Notes: generated by a model not told the origin, from the letters alone. A DNA stretch of 64,000 nucleotides from an uncultured Lachnospiraceae bacterium (GCA_900318375.1 ONKG01000002.1:1-64000); one strand, 5' to 3'. Counted from the stretch's first letter, positions 51,730 through 61,222 are shown. A program made the numbers and translations.

Positions 51730-53060
51730 TTACACCATTCTGGATCGTCACGCTTGTTAGGCTGCTGCAATTTTCAAAAGCAGAATTTCCAAAACTCGTC
51801 ACACTGCCGGGAATCGTCACGCTTGTCAGGCTGCTGCAATTTTCGAATGCAGAATGCCCGATACTCGTCACACTGTCGGGAATCGTCACGCTTGTCAGGC
51901 CGCTGCAATTTTCAAATGTATAACTCCCGATACTTGTCACACTGTCGGGAATCGTTACACTTGTCAGGCTGCTGCAATTTTTAAATGCAGAATCCCCGAT
52001 ACTCGTCACACTGTCCGGAATCGTCACGCTTGTCAGGCTGCTGCAATTTTCAAATGCAGAACCCCTGATACTCGTCACACCATCAGGGATGACTACATTT
52101 ACTAAAGGATTATTATTTAGAAACAAATTTCCATATAATCCACTGGAATCATCCTCTATATTCAACCATGCTTCGAGACTACTTATATGTATTTCTTTCA
52201 GGTTGCTGCAATTTTCAAATGCAGAATACTCGATACTCGTCACACTGTCCGGAATCGTCACGCTCGTCAGGCTGCTGCAATTTTCGAATGCAGAATCACC
52301 GATACTCGTCACACCGTCGGGAATCGCCACGCTCGTCTCGTCAGGCTGCTGCATCCGGAAAATGCAGAACTCCTAATATTCGTCACACTGTCCGGAATCG
52401 TCACGCTCGTCAGGCTGCTGCAATTATAAAATGCAGTATCCCCGATACTCGTCACACTGTCCGGAATCGTCACGCTCGTCAGGCTGCTACAATTTTCGAA
52501 TGCAGAATCACCGATACTCGTCACACTGTCGGGAATCGTTACGCTTGTCAGGCTGCTGCAATTTTCGAATGCAGCATTTCTAATCCTTGTCACACCATCG
52601 GGGATGACTACATTTACTAAAGGCTTATCATTTAGAAATAAAATTCCAGATAATCCACTGGAATCATCCTTTATATTCAACCATGCTTCGATACTACTTA
52701 TATGTATCTCTTTCAGGCTGCTACAATTATAAAATGCATAATGCTCGATATTCGTCACACTGCCAGGAATCGTTACGCTTGTCAGGCTGCTGCAATTTTC
52801 AAATGCATAATATTCGATACTCGTCACACTGTCCGGAATCGTCACGCTCGTCAGGCTACTGCAATTTTCGAATGCAGAACTCCCAATATCCGTCACACTG
52901 TCCGGAATCGTCACGCTCGTCAGGCTGCTGCAATTTTCGAATGCAGAATCACCGATACTCGTCACACCGTCGGGAATCGCCACGCTCGTGGAATCGTCAC
53001 GCTCGTCAGGCTGCTACAATTTTCGAATGCAGAATCACCGATACTCGTCACACTATCCGG
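51730..53060. repeat. 69-bp tandem repeats encoding BspA-type LRRs
   Basis: Many near-identical 69-bp units carrying GTCAGGCTGCTGCAATTTTC encode the 23-residue LRR_5 repeat. Large parts of units are identical, giving good substrate for recombination. Confidence 0.9.
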
Positions 53061-53900
53061 TAGCATCATCGTCGATAGAGATACACAGTTTGAAAAACTA
53101 TAACGGCCTACTGAAGTAATCGAATCTGGAAGAGAGACTTCTACCAATTTATTCAAAGAATAAAAAGCATGATTTCCTATATTAGTAATTCCATCCTCAA
53201 CAACAAGAGTCTTGACTTTTGACCTCCTGGAAGCCCACGGAATACTGGACTCTGAAAAATCGTCCATTTCCCCGCTTCCACTAATCGTTAGTGTAAGATT
53301 GCTTTCTGTTCCAGTCAGCTTCCAAGTAGCATTTTCGCCACAGCTTCCTGAAGCAACAACTTCTTCATCAGCCACCTGTTCAGAATTCATACTATCCGTG
53401 CTAAGGCTCTCTTGTTCAGCAGGAGCATTAATCTCAGTTTCCTCTTCCTCTGTCGCTGTTTCTTCTTCCCCGGCAGAATCTTCTGTTCTTTCTTCAACAG
53501 TATTGTCTGTGGTATCGGAAGCTTCTATAGATGTATTGCCTGTATCAGCAGAATTTCCCCCTTCTTCAGAATAATCCAAAGAATCTTCCTGCGCAGACTG
53601 ATCCGTTGTTTCTTCACTCTCATCCGCGTTCTGATCCTCTTCGACAGTTTCTTCTGTTTTTTGAGCAGTTTCTTCTGTTGACTCCTCGTCCGCAATATCA
53701 CTACTCTGGCTGGAATCTTCATTTGATGCTTCAGGTTCTTCGGTCGCCTCAATATCCTCAGACATTTCTGAGGATTCAACTGATTCAGATTCTTCTGTTC
53801 CTTCAGAAGTCTGCGCAGCAAAAACAGGTCCTGATAAAGGGCCTGTAATCATTATTAATGACAAGACTAATGCCGTGATTTGGTATCTGCGTTTTTTCAT

Positions 53901-54352
53901 TGCCGTCCTCCAATTGTCTAAGCAAAAAAAATCTACGGATTTCAAAAAATATTCGAACAAAAAGCCATAGCATTCCAAATATTATATGACATCCTTCTTC
54001 CCTGTTACAAGAGCAATTCTTAATCAAACTAACTATTGGACATGTTTTATGTCCGCTCCAATTAAGTATCAATACGAGCATGGTATCGTTGTGAAAGGGA
54101 TTCTTATCGATCACACAAGGATGATATTACCACCAATGTGGGATTACAGGCGCCCGGAAATCATTCTAAAGCTTCCTGGACATGAATTAGCAGAATTGAG
54201 TCGGCACAGCCGTTTTTTCCCACCTGCGGGAATAAGAATATTTAAATCTGTCCCACAAACTCCCCCCAAACAGGGATTTTTGGGGGAATGGTCTTTCTAT
54301 TCCCAAATGAAAAAAGCCCTGAAATCCAATGATTTCAAGGCTTTTGATTTAG
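53901..54352. other. Region between the BspA-type gene and tRNA-Ala
   Basis: 53935-54020 matches the DNA upstream of the first BspA-type gene. About 270 bases (54021-54291) have no counterpart in the first cassette and lack a supported gene, although a frame with MSAPIKYQYEHGIVVKGILI and onwards is open. 54305-54352 matches the first cassette again. Confidence 0.55.
54312..54346 (-). terminator. Terminator of tRNA-Ala
   Basis: AAAAGCCCTGAAATC pairs with GATTTCAAGGCTTTT. On the minus strand it follows the tRNA 3' end and is followed by TTTTTTCATTT. A near-identical hairpin is at 38073-38106. Confidence 0.7.
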
Positions 54353-54394
54353 TGGAGACGGTGGGATTCGAACCCATGACCTCTACACTGCCAG
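54331..54394. repeat. Direct repeat shared with the left island boundary (right copy)
   Basis: 64 bases identical to 38092-38155. See the tRNA fragment entry. The two copies are 16.2 kb apart. Confidence 0.95.
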
Positions 54395-54425
54395 TGTAGC
54401 GCTCTCCCAACTGAGCTACGCCCCC
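54353..54425 (-). tRNA. tRNA-Ala (GGC anticodon)
   Basis: A 73-nt tRNA: acceptor GGGGGCG pairs with CGTCTCC (two G-U pairs), D arm GCTCAGTTGGGAGAGC, anticodon arm CTACA-CTGGCAG-TGTAG (anticodon GGC), T arm ATGGG-TTCGAAT-CCCAC (one mismatch). CCA is not encoded. Confidence 0.93.
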
Positions 54426-54876
54426 GAATCGGATGTCTCCGTTAAGACCTTACCTATCATACAGGAAAATACGCGGAGTTTCAACATATTTTTCTCAAAA
54501 ACATCAAAAATTCGTGAGCCACATTACTAAGCAAGAATTCATAAGGAGTAAGGATTCGTAAGGAAATTCGCAAGGCTGAAAGGAAGGGGCACTTGCAGCC
54601 TGACCTGAAACGCGAAGTAAGGCATCCGGGAAAAGCATCGTGTTAACCCAATTGTTAACCGTTTATATTATTTGCGTTGACAATCGGGTTTTTTCGATGT
54701 ATTCTGAATTCAACTTCGAAGTACTCAGGAGACACGGCTTCCGATCCATCATCTTAGCAATACAACTTGCGGTGTCTCCTGTTGTACGGAACTGAATCCA
54801 TCGAGAAATCCACATAAACGATTAACAAACATTATTACTAATCAATATTACTGAAAGAAGTGGAAGAACTCTTAAA
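54426..54876. other. Intergenic region upstream of bioY
   Basis: Apart from the BirA-type operator/promoter (54651-54705), it holds an inverted repeat CAGGAGACAC (54726-54735) with GTGTCTCCTG (54772-54781) in the likely bioY leader. No gene is supported. Confidence 0.5.
54651..54705 (+). promoter_or_regulatory. BirA (biotin repressor) operator and bioY promoter
   Basis: ATTGTTAAC (54651-54659) and GTTGACAAT (54676-54684) form an imperfect palindrome with a 16-base spacer, which matches Firmicute BirA sites. The right half overlaps a -35 TTGACA (54677-54682), followed after 17 bases by TATTCT (54700-54705). So biotin-loaded BirA would shut off bioY (known for this family of sites). Confidence 0.8.
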
Positions 54877-55464
54877 ATGAATCGCAAAAATACTCTCTCC
54901 GATACAAGAAATCTGGTCCTGTGCGGGATGTGCGCAGCCATCACCTGCATACTGGCTCCTCTGTCTGTCCCGCTGGCAGGCGGAGTGCCGGTCTCGCTGG
55001 CGACATTTGCCGTCATGCTGGCCGGTGTTCTTCTGGGCGGCAGTCTGGGCGCATTCAGCCAGCTGATCTATGTTCTTCTGGGCGCTGTGGGACTCCCCGT
55101 CTTTGCAGGATGGACCGGCGGGCTGGGAAATGTTCTGGGCATGACCGGCGGCTATATCATCGGCTATATTCCCTGCGCATGGCTCACAGGTCTCATTTAT
55201 AAAAAAACCGGCAGCAACGCAAAAAGAACCGCAAAGATTTTCTTCATGATCCTGGGCATGATCTGCGGAACCCTTGCTCTCTATGTCATAGGGACAGCCT
55301 GGTTCATGGCAGTCACCGGTATGGGCCTGGGAGCATCACTTGCAGCCTGCGTGATTCCTTTCCTTCCCGGCGACTTCATCAAAATGGCTGCCGTTGTCAT
55401 TATCGGTCTTCCGCTTGAAACCGCGATCCGCAGGACCATTTATACCGGAGAGCCCGCAGTGTGA
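54877..55464 (+). CDS. bioY: Biotin transporter substrate-binding component BioY
   Basis: A 195-residue membrane protein, the S component of an ECF-type biotin importer. It has about six helices and the family motifs GVPVSLATFAVMLAGVLLG (about 35-53) and a Gly-rich VFAGWTGGLGNVLGMTGGYIIGY (about 75-97). The BirA operator upstream supports biotin control. The general ECF module is not in the window. It overlaps the next gene at TGATG, so translation is probably coupled. Confidence 0.94.
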   Translation: MNRKNTLSDTRNLVLCGMCAAITCILAPLSVPLAGGVPVSLATFAVMLAGVLLGGSLGAFSQLIYVLLGAVGLPVFAGWTGGLGNVLGMTGGYIIGYIPCAWLTGLIYKKTGSNAKRTAKIFFMILGMICGTLALYVIGTAWFMAVTGMGLGASLAACVIPFLPGDFIKMAAVVIIGLPLETAIRRTIYTGEPAV

Positions 55465-55904
55465 TGGCGGCCCGATCAGAAGCCCCGCCCGTCCTGAATC
55501 TTCGCGCGCATCATCTTCTGTGTATACAGAATTACCGGGGGCACGGTTACAGTTTCTCCTTTGATGAAAAAATGAGAGAGGTCATCGCCGCTTTGCAGAG
55601 TGATTCCGGCGAGACAGTCCGGCTCATTGAGGGAACCGATGATCTGTGTGCGGTCTGCCCTCACAGCAGGGGCAGTTCCTGTGAATCCGTAACCCCGTCA
55701 CTTTTTGATTCGCGCGTTTTCGCACACACGGGTTTCGTCCCGGGCGAAACTTTTGTCTGGAAGCTGGGGAAAGGGACTTCCGCACAACCCTCTGCCGGAT
55801 TTCCGGAGCATACTCCCGAAGTTCCGGTCATGACGAAAAGCCTTCTGAAGAAGTGCTGCTGCGGCTGTTCCTGGATGGATCTCTGCATGGAAATTCTGTC
55901 CTGA
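55464..55904 (+). CDS. DUF1284 family Cys-rich protein
   Basis: A 146-residue protein with the DUF1284 start LNLRAHHLLCIQNYRGHGYS (about 9-28), CAVCPHSRGSSCES in the middle and a C-terminal KCCCGCSWMDLC. The many cysteines suggest an iron-sulfur or zinc site; the function is not known. The start ATG overlaps the bioY stop codon. Being in a BirA-controlled operon with bioY hints at a link with biotin use, but this is only context. Confidence 0.85.
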   Translation: MAARSEAPPVLNLRAHHLLCIQNYRGHGYSFSFDEKMREVIAALQSDSGETVRLIEGTDDLCAVCPHSRGSSCESVTPSLFDSRVFAHTGFVPGETFVWKLGKGTSAQPSAGFPEHTPEVPVMTKSLLKKCCCGCSWMDLCMEILS

Positions 55905-56292
55905 ATAATATATCCTGAATAATAGATCTGCAGGATTCGGTGACATCAGGCAAAAGCGAAGCGTCTGCCCTGATGAAACACAGCTGATTGAAGATCACAC
56001 ACAAACCATCGCATATTTCGTACCGGCCTGTACCGATAAGCTGCAGGTCCGGTGCGATAAAAAAACACACAGCAAGGAAAACCAGGTGCCAGGTTCTTTG
56101 CTGTGTGTTTATTTTTTTGCCTCTGGTCCGGCATGCCGGAATAGGCGCGGGACAGGAATAAGCCTGTGACCGGAACAGGACTGTGACCGGAGCAGGACTG
56201 TGCACATGCATCATCCCCAAAACTGCAGAGATGATTTTCCGGTTTTCCGGTAACAGCAGGACTTCAATCACTGGGTAACATCAAGACTTCAA
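55905..56292. other. Intergenic region between bioY-DUF1284 and the CotH-type gene
   Basis: Holds the terminator at 56063-56118 and a short direct repeat CCTGTGACCGGAACAGGACTG-like at 56155-56205. No gene is supported. Confidence 0.45.
56063..56118 (+). terminator. Terminator of the bioY operon
   Basis: AAACACACAGCAA pairs with TTGCTGTGTGTTT across a 22-nt loop, followed by ATTTTTTT. Confidence 0.85.
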
Positions 56293-58344
56293 TCACTGAT
56301 ATACCGGATCAAAATCCCGGTCTTCATAAACAGGGGTATCCGCTTGCAGAAGTCCGCCGGTGCCGGTGTCCCGCCAGCCGACGATGAGTCCGTTGGCCTT
56401 GCTCTGGGCTGTGGACTGCTTCTCCCCGTATTCCTGGGTGGGCAGAAAGCCCATGGATTCGCCTTTTTTCACATAGTAGGAGAAGTCTCCCCAGGCAAAA
56501 TGGAAGAGTAGCCGGCAGTAACTGTCCGGATCGGAATAATAATCATGTACGAACTCCACACGGTTTTCAAAAAGTGTCTTAAAGAGTCCGGTGCGTTCAT
56601 CATAATCGAGATTTTTGCCCCAGCGCAGGTAATTGATCCTGGTATCCTTCTCGAGCATCTCCACGTTCTGGTCGAACTCATTCTCAAGGATATCCCGGAC
56701 AATGGGTTCCATCTCCTCCAGATAAATCTGCGCGACACGCTCCCTGAATTCCGGGAACTGATCCATCCTGTGGAGCCAGCGTTTGCGTCCGTCCCGCAGC
56801 CACAGCGTCTGCTCAGAGGTCAGATAGTAATCTCCGCAGTTCATGTTGCCCATGCAAAGATCAAAATCCCAGACCGGTCCGCAATACAGAAGAGGATTGC
56901 CCTCTTTTTTGTAAAAGTAAAAACTGTAGAACTCGTCATCCGACTGGACGAAAAAGTCCTGGATAACAAACATCCGCGCCCAGGAGTCCATGTCGAAATA
57001 GTCCCACACCGATTTCCCGGTATCCGGGTTGACACCCTTTTCTCCGTCCCACTTCACAAGGGATCCGCCCCCGTCGGAAGCAGCTTCCGGACCATCATAG
57101 GAGTCCCCGTTTTCGTCAGTTACCGCCCCGGCAAACAGGGCCTTTTCTGCTTCGCGCACATATTCGGAAATATACTGATATTCACGAACTGAAGGAGTAT
57201 CGGGAGATTTGAACACCATATGTTTTGTTCCCGTGGCAAACCAGACATCCTCCGAATCATAGCGATTGTCAAACTCTATGAGATAGCCGCCTGAAACATC
57301 CTCCGGCTCTTTTTCCCAGGCATAAGCCAGTGCCTCGTGTCCATCCTCATCTGTGTCCATCACAATTGAATCCGGCTGACTGCCGCCCTGGTTTATTCTC
57401 TTGTTCTTCTTGTCCAGATCTGTAATACGGACCGTTCCCCCGTTGACATTGATCCGCTGGGTAAGCAGGCAGAGACTGTGATAGCGTCCGTTGAGATAAA
57501 CATTGACAAAGCGCTGCTCCGGGGTATATTCGAGCCCCAGCCGCTGCGCCGCCTCAAAAGCATAGTACTGCCTTGTCTGGGTGGACTCCCAGAAATTTGC
57601 GATCAGGGCAAGCTTTGTACTGCTGCTCATTCCCAGGAGGGAATTATAAGCGTTCAGGTTCAGATTATAGGGCTTTTTTGCCAGGGACCAGGTACTGTTT
57701 CCGCGGCCTTTGATCTCACACATACCACTGGAGTCCTGCTCCCCGTCCGTCATATAAATCCGATAAGATGCCGCTTCCGACGTCTCGTGCTTTTTATCCG
57801 AATCGACGGATTCCATCGAGCCGCTCACTGTATCTATATACATTGACGGCACATTCTCCGTGTACAAAAAGACAACTGTCCCGCTCTCTTCTTCTCCGCT
57901 GTCCTGATTCCCGACTGTGAAAGTATACTGAGCATTCTCTGCGAAGGCAGGCAGTGTATCTCCGGATCCAAAAGTGCCGGAGACGTCGTCTCCTTCAATG
58001 CGCAGGGTCTGTTTACTGTTCAGGAAGACGCAGAGCTGCTCATTCATCTCGGCCGGCACATAGGCATACAAAATACCTGTTTCATCATCCTCCGTCAGCC
58101 TGAAATACGCTCCGTCTGTCCTCATGACATTCTCTGACGAAAACATCAGTCCCGACAGGCCTGAAACCGGATCCGCAGCAATCTCTTCTGATTTCAGCTG
58201 CCTGCGTTCGGGCTCATATTCTATTTCCGCGGCAGCCGATCTGTCCGTCAATCTGCCGATCAATGTTATAATCCCCGCAAAAACGAGCATTGCCAGTGTC
58301 ATCACCAGAATTACCCGCAGCGAGGAATTCTCTTTCCTTCTCAT
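56293..58344 (-). CDS. CotH kinase family protein
   Basis: A 683-residue protein with an N-terminal membrane anchor (about 8-27) and a CotH-type kinase domain (about 205-590). Typical segments are EIKGRGNSTWSLAKKPYNLNL, KLALIANFWESTQTRQYYAFEAAQRLGLEY, VNVYLNGRYHSLCLLTQR and DDEFYSFYFYKKEGNPLLYCGPVWDFDLCMGN, whose Asp residues match the metal-binding part. In Bacillus, CotH phosphorylates spore coat proteins; here the domain lies outside the cell membrane, so its targets are probably surface proteins. It is a single gene on the minus strand. Confidence 0.85.
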   Translation of the reverse strand: MRRKENSSLRVILVMTLAMLVFAGIITLIGRLTDRSAAAEIEYEPERRQLKSEEIAADPVSGLSGLMFSSENVMRTDGAYFRLTEDDETGILYAYVPAEMNEQLCVFLNSKQTLRIEGDDVSGTFGSGDTLPAFAENAQYTFTVGNQDSGEEESGTVVFLYTENVPSMYIDTVSGSMESVDSDKKHETSEAASYRIYMTDGEQDSSGMCEIKGRGNSTWSLAKKPYNLNLNAYNSLLGMSSSTKLALIANFWESTQTRQYYAFEAAQRLGLEYTPEQRFVNVYLNGRYHSLCLLTQRINVNGGTVRITDLDKKNKRINQGGSQPDSIVMDTDEDGHEALAYAWEKEPEDVSGGYLIEFDNRYDSEDVWFATGTKHMVFKSPDTPSVREYQYISEYVREAEKALFAGAVTDENGDSYDGPEAASDGGGSLVKWDGEKGVNPDTGKSVWDYFDMDSWARMFVIQDFFVQSDDEFYSFYFYKKEGNPLLYCGPVWDFDLCMGNMNCGDYYLTSEQTLWLRDGRKRWLHRMDQFPEFRERVAQIYLEEMEPIVRDILENEFDQNVEMLEKDTRINYLRWGKNLDYDERTGLFKTLFENRVEFVHDYYSDPDSYCRLLFHFAWGDFSYYVKKGESMGFLPTQEYGEKQSTAQSKANGLIVGWRDTGTGGLLQADTPVYEDRDFDPVYQ

Positions 58345-58500
58345 AAAACTCCTGTACAGTGGGCGGAAGAATTACAGGTTTTCAAACTGTTGTGGCTTCG
58401 GGCAGGAAGCAATTCGCCTTGCCGACAGGTTGGCAATCGCAAAGCGTTTGCGAACCTGACACGGCATTCGCCTTGATCTGTCTGTTCATGGCTGAAAGCT

Positions 58501-59340
58501 TCACACAAGATCCAGCGGAATCTGGCGGAAACCGATCCTTCCGTCTGCCGAATGCTCCAGATAATTGGTGTGCGTAAAGCCGCACTCCATTGCAGTCCTC
58601 ACTGCTATGTCAAATCCGCCATTGAGCAGATCCCTGTGGTGGGCATCGGAATTAATCACGATCTCGCCTCCCATCTCTTTCAATTTTTTCAGGAAAAAGC
58701 GATTCGGATACAGTTCTGCCTTGCGTCCCCGGTTGACTGCGCCGCAGTTGATCTCAAACGGGACGCCTTTCGAGGCAAGATACTCCATTGCCTCCAGTGC
58801 CGGTCCATAATAGCGGGGATCTGTTTCGTCAAGATAATGAAGATCGTCGTTAAAGCGTGTGACCAGATCAAAATGGCCTATAAAGGTACATTGCAGCCGG
58901 TCATAAACCTGTGCTTCCAGCTCGTAATAGGCCTTTGCCAGGCGATAGTAATCGCCGTCAAAAAACCTGCGGCACCCTTCTGTAAAAATCTCAGGTGTAT
59001 TATCCACCGCAAACAATTCTCCGGCCGCGCCCTCCGCAAAATGCGTGGAGCCAATCACGAACTCCATCTCTTTAAGAAGACGCGCCTCTTCTTCTCCCTG
59101 CGGCTGATAGAGAACATCAAGTTCCACGCCCCGCAGAATATCCATTTTTCCTCGGAAGAGCTCCTGCATCCGGCAGATCTCTGCATTATAAGCCTCCAGA
59201 TCCACCCGGATATCGGGATCCATGTGTCCGGAAAAACCAAGATGCGTAAATCCCAGTTCCAGTGCTTTTTCCGCCATCTCCCGGGCTGTATTCATTCCGT
59301 CGCAGAAAATTGTATGCGTATGAAAATTCCCTCTGAGCAT
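58501..59340 (-). CDS. PHP-domain histidinol-phosphatase
   Basis: A 279-residue PHP-type phosphoesterase (HisK/HisJ-like), which would remove phosphate from histidinol phosphate in histidine synthesis. Metal-binding motifs are NFHTHTIFCDG (about 5-15), FSGHMD (about 35-40), EFVIGSTHF (about 97-105) and NSDAHH near 230. No other his genes are near, so the substrate is inferred from family only. I chose the ATG at 59340 because AGGAGAA lies upstream; the open frame continues to 59508 but is not conserved. Confidence 0.87.
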   Translation of the reverse strand: MLRGNFHTHTIFCDGMNTAREMAEKALELGFTHLGFSGHMDPDIRVDLEAYNAEICRMQELFRGKMDILRGVELDVLYQPQGEEEARLLKEMEFVIGSTHFAEGAAGELFAVDNTPEIFTEGCRRFFDGDYYRLAKAYYELEAQVYDRLQCTFIGHFDLVTRFNDDLHYLDETDPRYYGPALEAMEYLASKGVPFEINCGAVNRGRKAELYPNRFFLKKLKEMGGEIVINSDAHHRDLLNGGFDIAVRTAMECGFTHTNYLEHSADGRIGFRQIPLDLV

Positions 59341-59546
59341 GACCTGACTTCTCCTGTTTGCCATCTCTTGTGCTGCTGTGCTATTATGAAGGTTAGCGGC
59401 AGCGCTTTTTTCATTACTGAAAACGTTAATGACTCGTCTGCCCGCAGCTTTTATGTACGCCATGATCCCCTGCGGCGAAAATGCTGCAGACCGCATAAAA
59501 CACAACATTTACTCATTTGCCAATCAGATGCAGAAAGGACTTTATT

Positions 59547-60506
59547 GTGAAAAAATTCGGACAGACTGTTTTCCGCACATCATTCCCCCTTGCTCTGGCC
59601 GCTGCCATAGCCATATCCTCTGCAGGCTGCTCGGGAAGCGGCGCTCATACCAGTTCCGCCCCCTCGGAATCCGGGCAGGCATCGACACAGAGCTCTGTGG
59701 TCTCGATCCCTACCGAGCCCTTCACTGATATAAATATAAACGGCGGAAAGCCTGACGTCCCTGATTCTTCCGCGGCTGCAGGGACGACCGGACCGGAGCA
59801 GAAAACGGAGGATTCCGCTGCTGCTTCCGGGACTTCTTCTGAGACTGCTGCAGACTCCGCCGCCACATCCGCGGCTGCTTCTGAAACTGCGGCTGCTTCT
59901 GAAACTGCGGCCTCTTCCCAAGTCGCTGCCGCAGACGAAACTTCCGCTGCTGCAGAGACTGCAGAAACCACGGATACCGGCTCCACCACAGCAGATGCCG
60001 CCGCAGCTGCGACGTCCTCAACCTCAGAGACCGCTGCCATTGTCAGCGATAATGGGGAGAGCGCTGCCGCAGACGCACTCGACGACGGTATTCCCAAACG
60101 CGATACCAAAGACACGGCTCTGAAAGAATCCGTCCTCTCCGAGGCACTTGTTGCCTGCACCGGCTGGGGACAGTCCGCAGGCAGTTCCCTTCGCGCCGCT
60201 TCCGCATCCGTCATGCTCCTGCAGTGGGCTAACGAGACAGAAGCCGGAAATGTCGATACCGCGCTCCTCTCGGACACTGTCAAGGCAGAAGTCAACCGCC
60301 TCTCCGAGGCCCAGAAGGAAAATCTCAAGGCCAACTGGTCCTCTGTCTCTTACGATGCGAGCATGATCCTGGACGACTTCGAAGAGATGCGTCCGATCCT
60401 GGAAGACGCCGGCTGTGCAGAAGCAGCAAAGGCAGCGTCCGAAAACCCGAAGGCAGTCAAAAACTGGGAAGCCCTGGAGCATGCGCTCGATGCCGTCCTG
60501 AAATAA
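59547..60506 (+). CDS. Lipoprotein with Ala/Ser/Thr-rich linker
   Basis: A 319-residue protein starting with GTG at 59547 (AAAGGA upstream). Lipobox SSAGC ends near residue 28. A long low-complexity segment (about 35-180) of Ala, Ser, Thr and Glu leads to a small helical C-terminal domain (about 195-319), with CTGWGQSAGSSLRAASASVMLLQWANE. I do not recognise this domain. The linker suggests a wall-spanning tether that places the C-terminal domain at the surface. Confidence 0.7.
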   Translation: MKKFGQTVFRTSFPLALAAAIAISSAGCSGSGAHTSSAPSESGQASTQSSVVSIPTEPFTDININGGKPDVPDSSAAAGTTGPEQKTEDSAAASGTSSETAADSAATSAAASETAAASETAASSQVAAADETSAAAETAETTDTGSTTADAAAAATSSTSETAAIVSDNGESAAADALDDGIPKRDTKDTALKESVLSEALVACTGWGQSAGSSLRAASASVMLLQWANETEAGNVDTALLSDTVKAEVNRLSEAQKENLKANWSSVSYDASMILDDFEEMRPILEDAGCAEAAKAASENPKAVKNWEALEHALDAVLK

Positions 60507-60545
60507 AAAAATTGACAATTCAATATTTTTTCAATATTTTCTCTC

Positions 60546-60577
60546 AGAGGTTTGTGCGGCGCACAAACCTCTTTTTC
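60546..60577 (+). terminator. Terminator of the lipoprotein gene
   Basis: AGAGGTTTGTGC pairs with GCACAAACCTCT around a two-base tip, followed by TTTTCTG. Confidence 0.9.
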
Positions 60578-60688
60578 TGTCAAGGCACTTACGTGCTCCG
60601 ACATGCTGCACGCTTGCTCCGACATGCTGCACGCTATGGAAGCGGAGCCAATACTGCCAATGCATTTTTTGCCGCTCCGGATATAGGA

Positions 60689-61222
60689 TCAATACTTGTT
60701 AATATGCACCTTATTGAAGGGCAGACTCTCCATGGTTCTCGCGGGCAGTTCTTCGTCCGGCATGCCCAGAGAAAGGATCGCCTCAAGACGGCACTCCGAG
60801 GGGAACTGCAGGATACGGCGCAGGTAGTCCTCTGTGCTCCCTCCATCGATCGCCTCTCTGCCCCGTCCCTGGATCCAGCAGCTTCCCACACCCAGGGCGG
60901 AAGCCATCAGATGCATGTTGGCCATGACAACACTGCAGTCCTCGATCCAGACATCTGACCGCTCCTCATCGCCGACTACCACGATGGCCGCGTCCGCGCC
61001 GGCCAGCATCCGGGAAGAGCCCCTGAGCCGGCATCCCGACATATCGATCAGTTTATCCTTATCCCTGACAACGATCAGGTCCCAGGGACGTACTGCACGG
61101 CTGGATGCCGAAGACAGTCCCGCCATGATGATCATATTGAGTTTTTCCATCGGCACCGGTTCGCCCGTATAGCTGCGGATACTCCGTCGATTCAGAAAGG
61201 TTTCCAGCATCTGTTCATTCAT
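60689..61222 (-). CDS. Nitroreductase family protein
   Basis: A 177-residue FMN-dependent oxidoreductase with the family start MLETFLNRRSIRSYTGEPVP (about 5-24), SSASSRAVRPWDLIVVRD and GSCWIQGRG. The substrate is unknown. I chose the ATG at 61222 because GGAGG lies just upstream; the longer frame to 61348 overlaps the end of the nuclease gene and is not conserved. Confidence 0.87.
   Translation of the reverse strand: MNEQMLETFLNRRSIRSYTGEPVPMEKLNMIIMAGLSSASSRAVRPWDLIVVRDKDKLIDMSGCRLRGSSRMLAGADAAIVVVGDEERSDVWIEDCSVVMANMHLMASALGVGSCWIQGRGREAIDGGSTEDYLRRILQFPSECRLEAILSLGMPDEELPARTMESLPFNKVHINKY

Larger units (their letters stand above)
50756..53900 (-). pseudogene. BspA-type leucine-rich surface protein, disrupted by two frameshifts
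   Basis: Paralog of the gene at 35731-37932. Reading from the ATG at 53900 (GGAGG upstream) come a signal peptide, Glu/Ser/Thr-rich stretch and BspA-type repeats. The frame then shifts at a 17-bp tandem duplication (52973-53006) and again at a 5-bp duplication (52332-52341). Both breaks lead to the same out-of-frame ending RAWRFPTV. After the second break the frame encodes more repeats, an Ig/MBG-like domain and nine cell-wall-binding repeats. As read, only the first 312 residues would be made, without wall anchor. Both duplications could be reversed by slippage or recombination, so the gene may be phase-variable rather than dead. Confidence 0.88.

Noticed and set aside
50790-53060. CRISPR array
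   Set aside because: The regular repeats are coding (LRR and cell-wall-binding units) without unique spacers, and no cas genes are present.
53986-54399. 137-residue open frame ending over tRNA-Ala
   Set aside because: Its end (VETVGFEPMTSTLPV) is the well-known false peptide made by reading a tRNA, and no start signal is present.
59645-60334. 229-residue Ala/Ser/Val-rich frame opposite the lipoprotein linker
   Set aside because: It reflects the low-complexity coding of the plus-strand lipoprotein, which has a lipobox, start signal and terminator.
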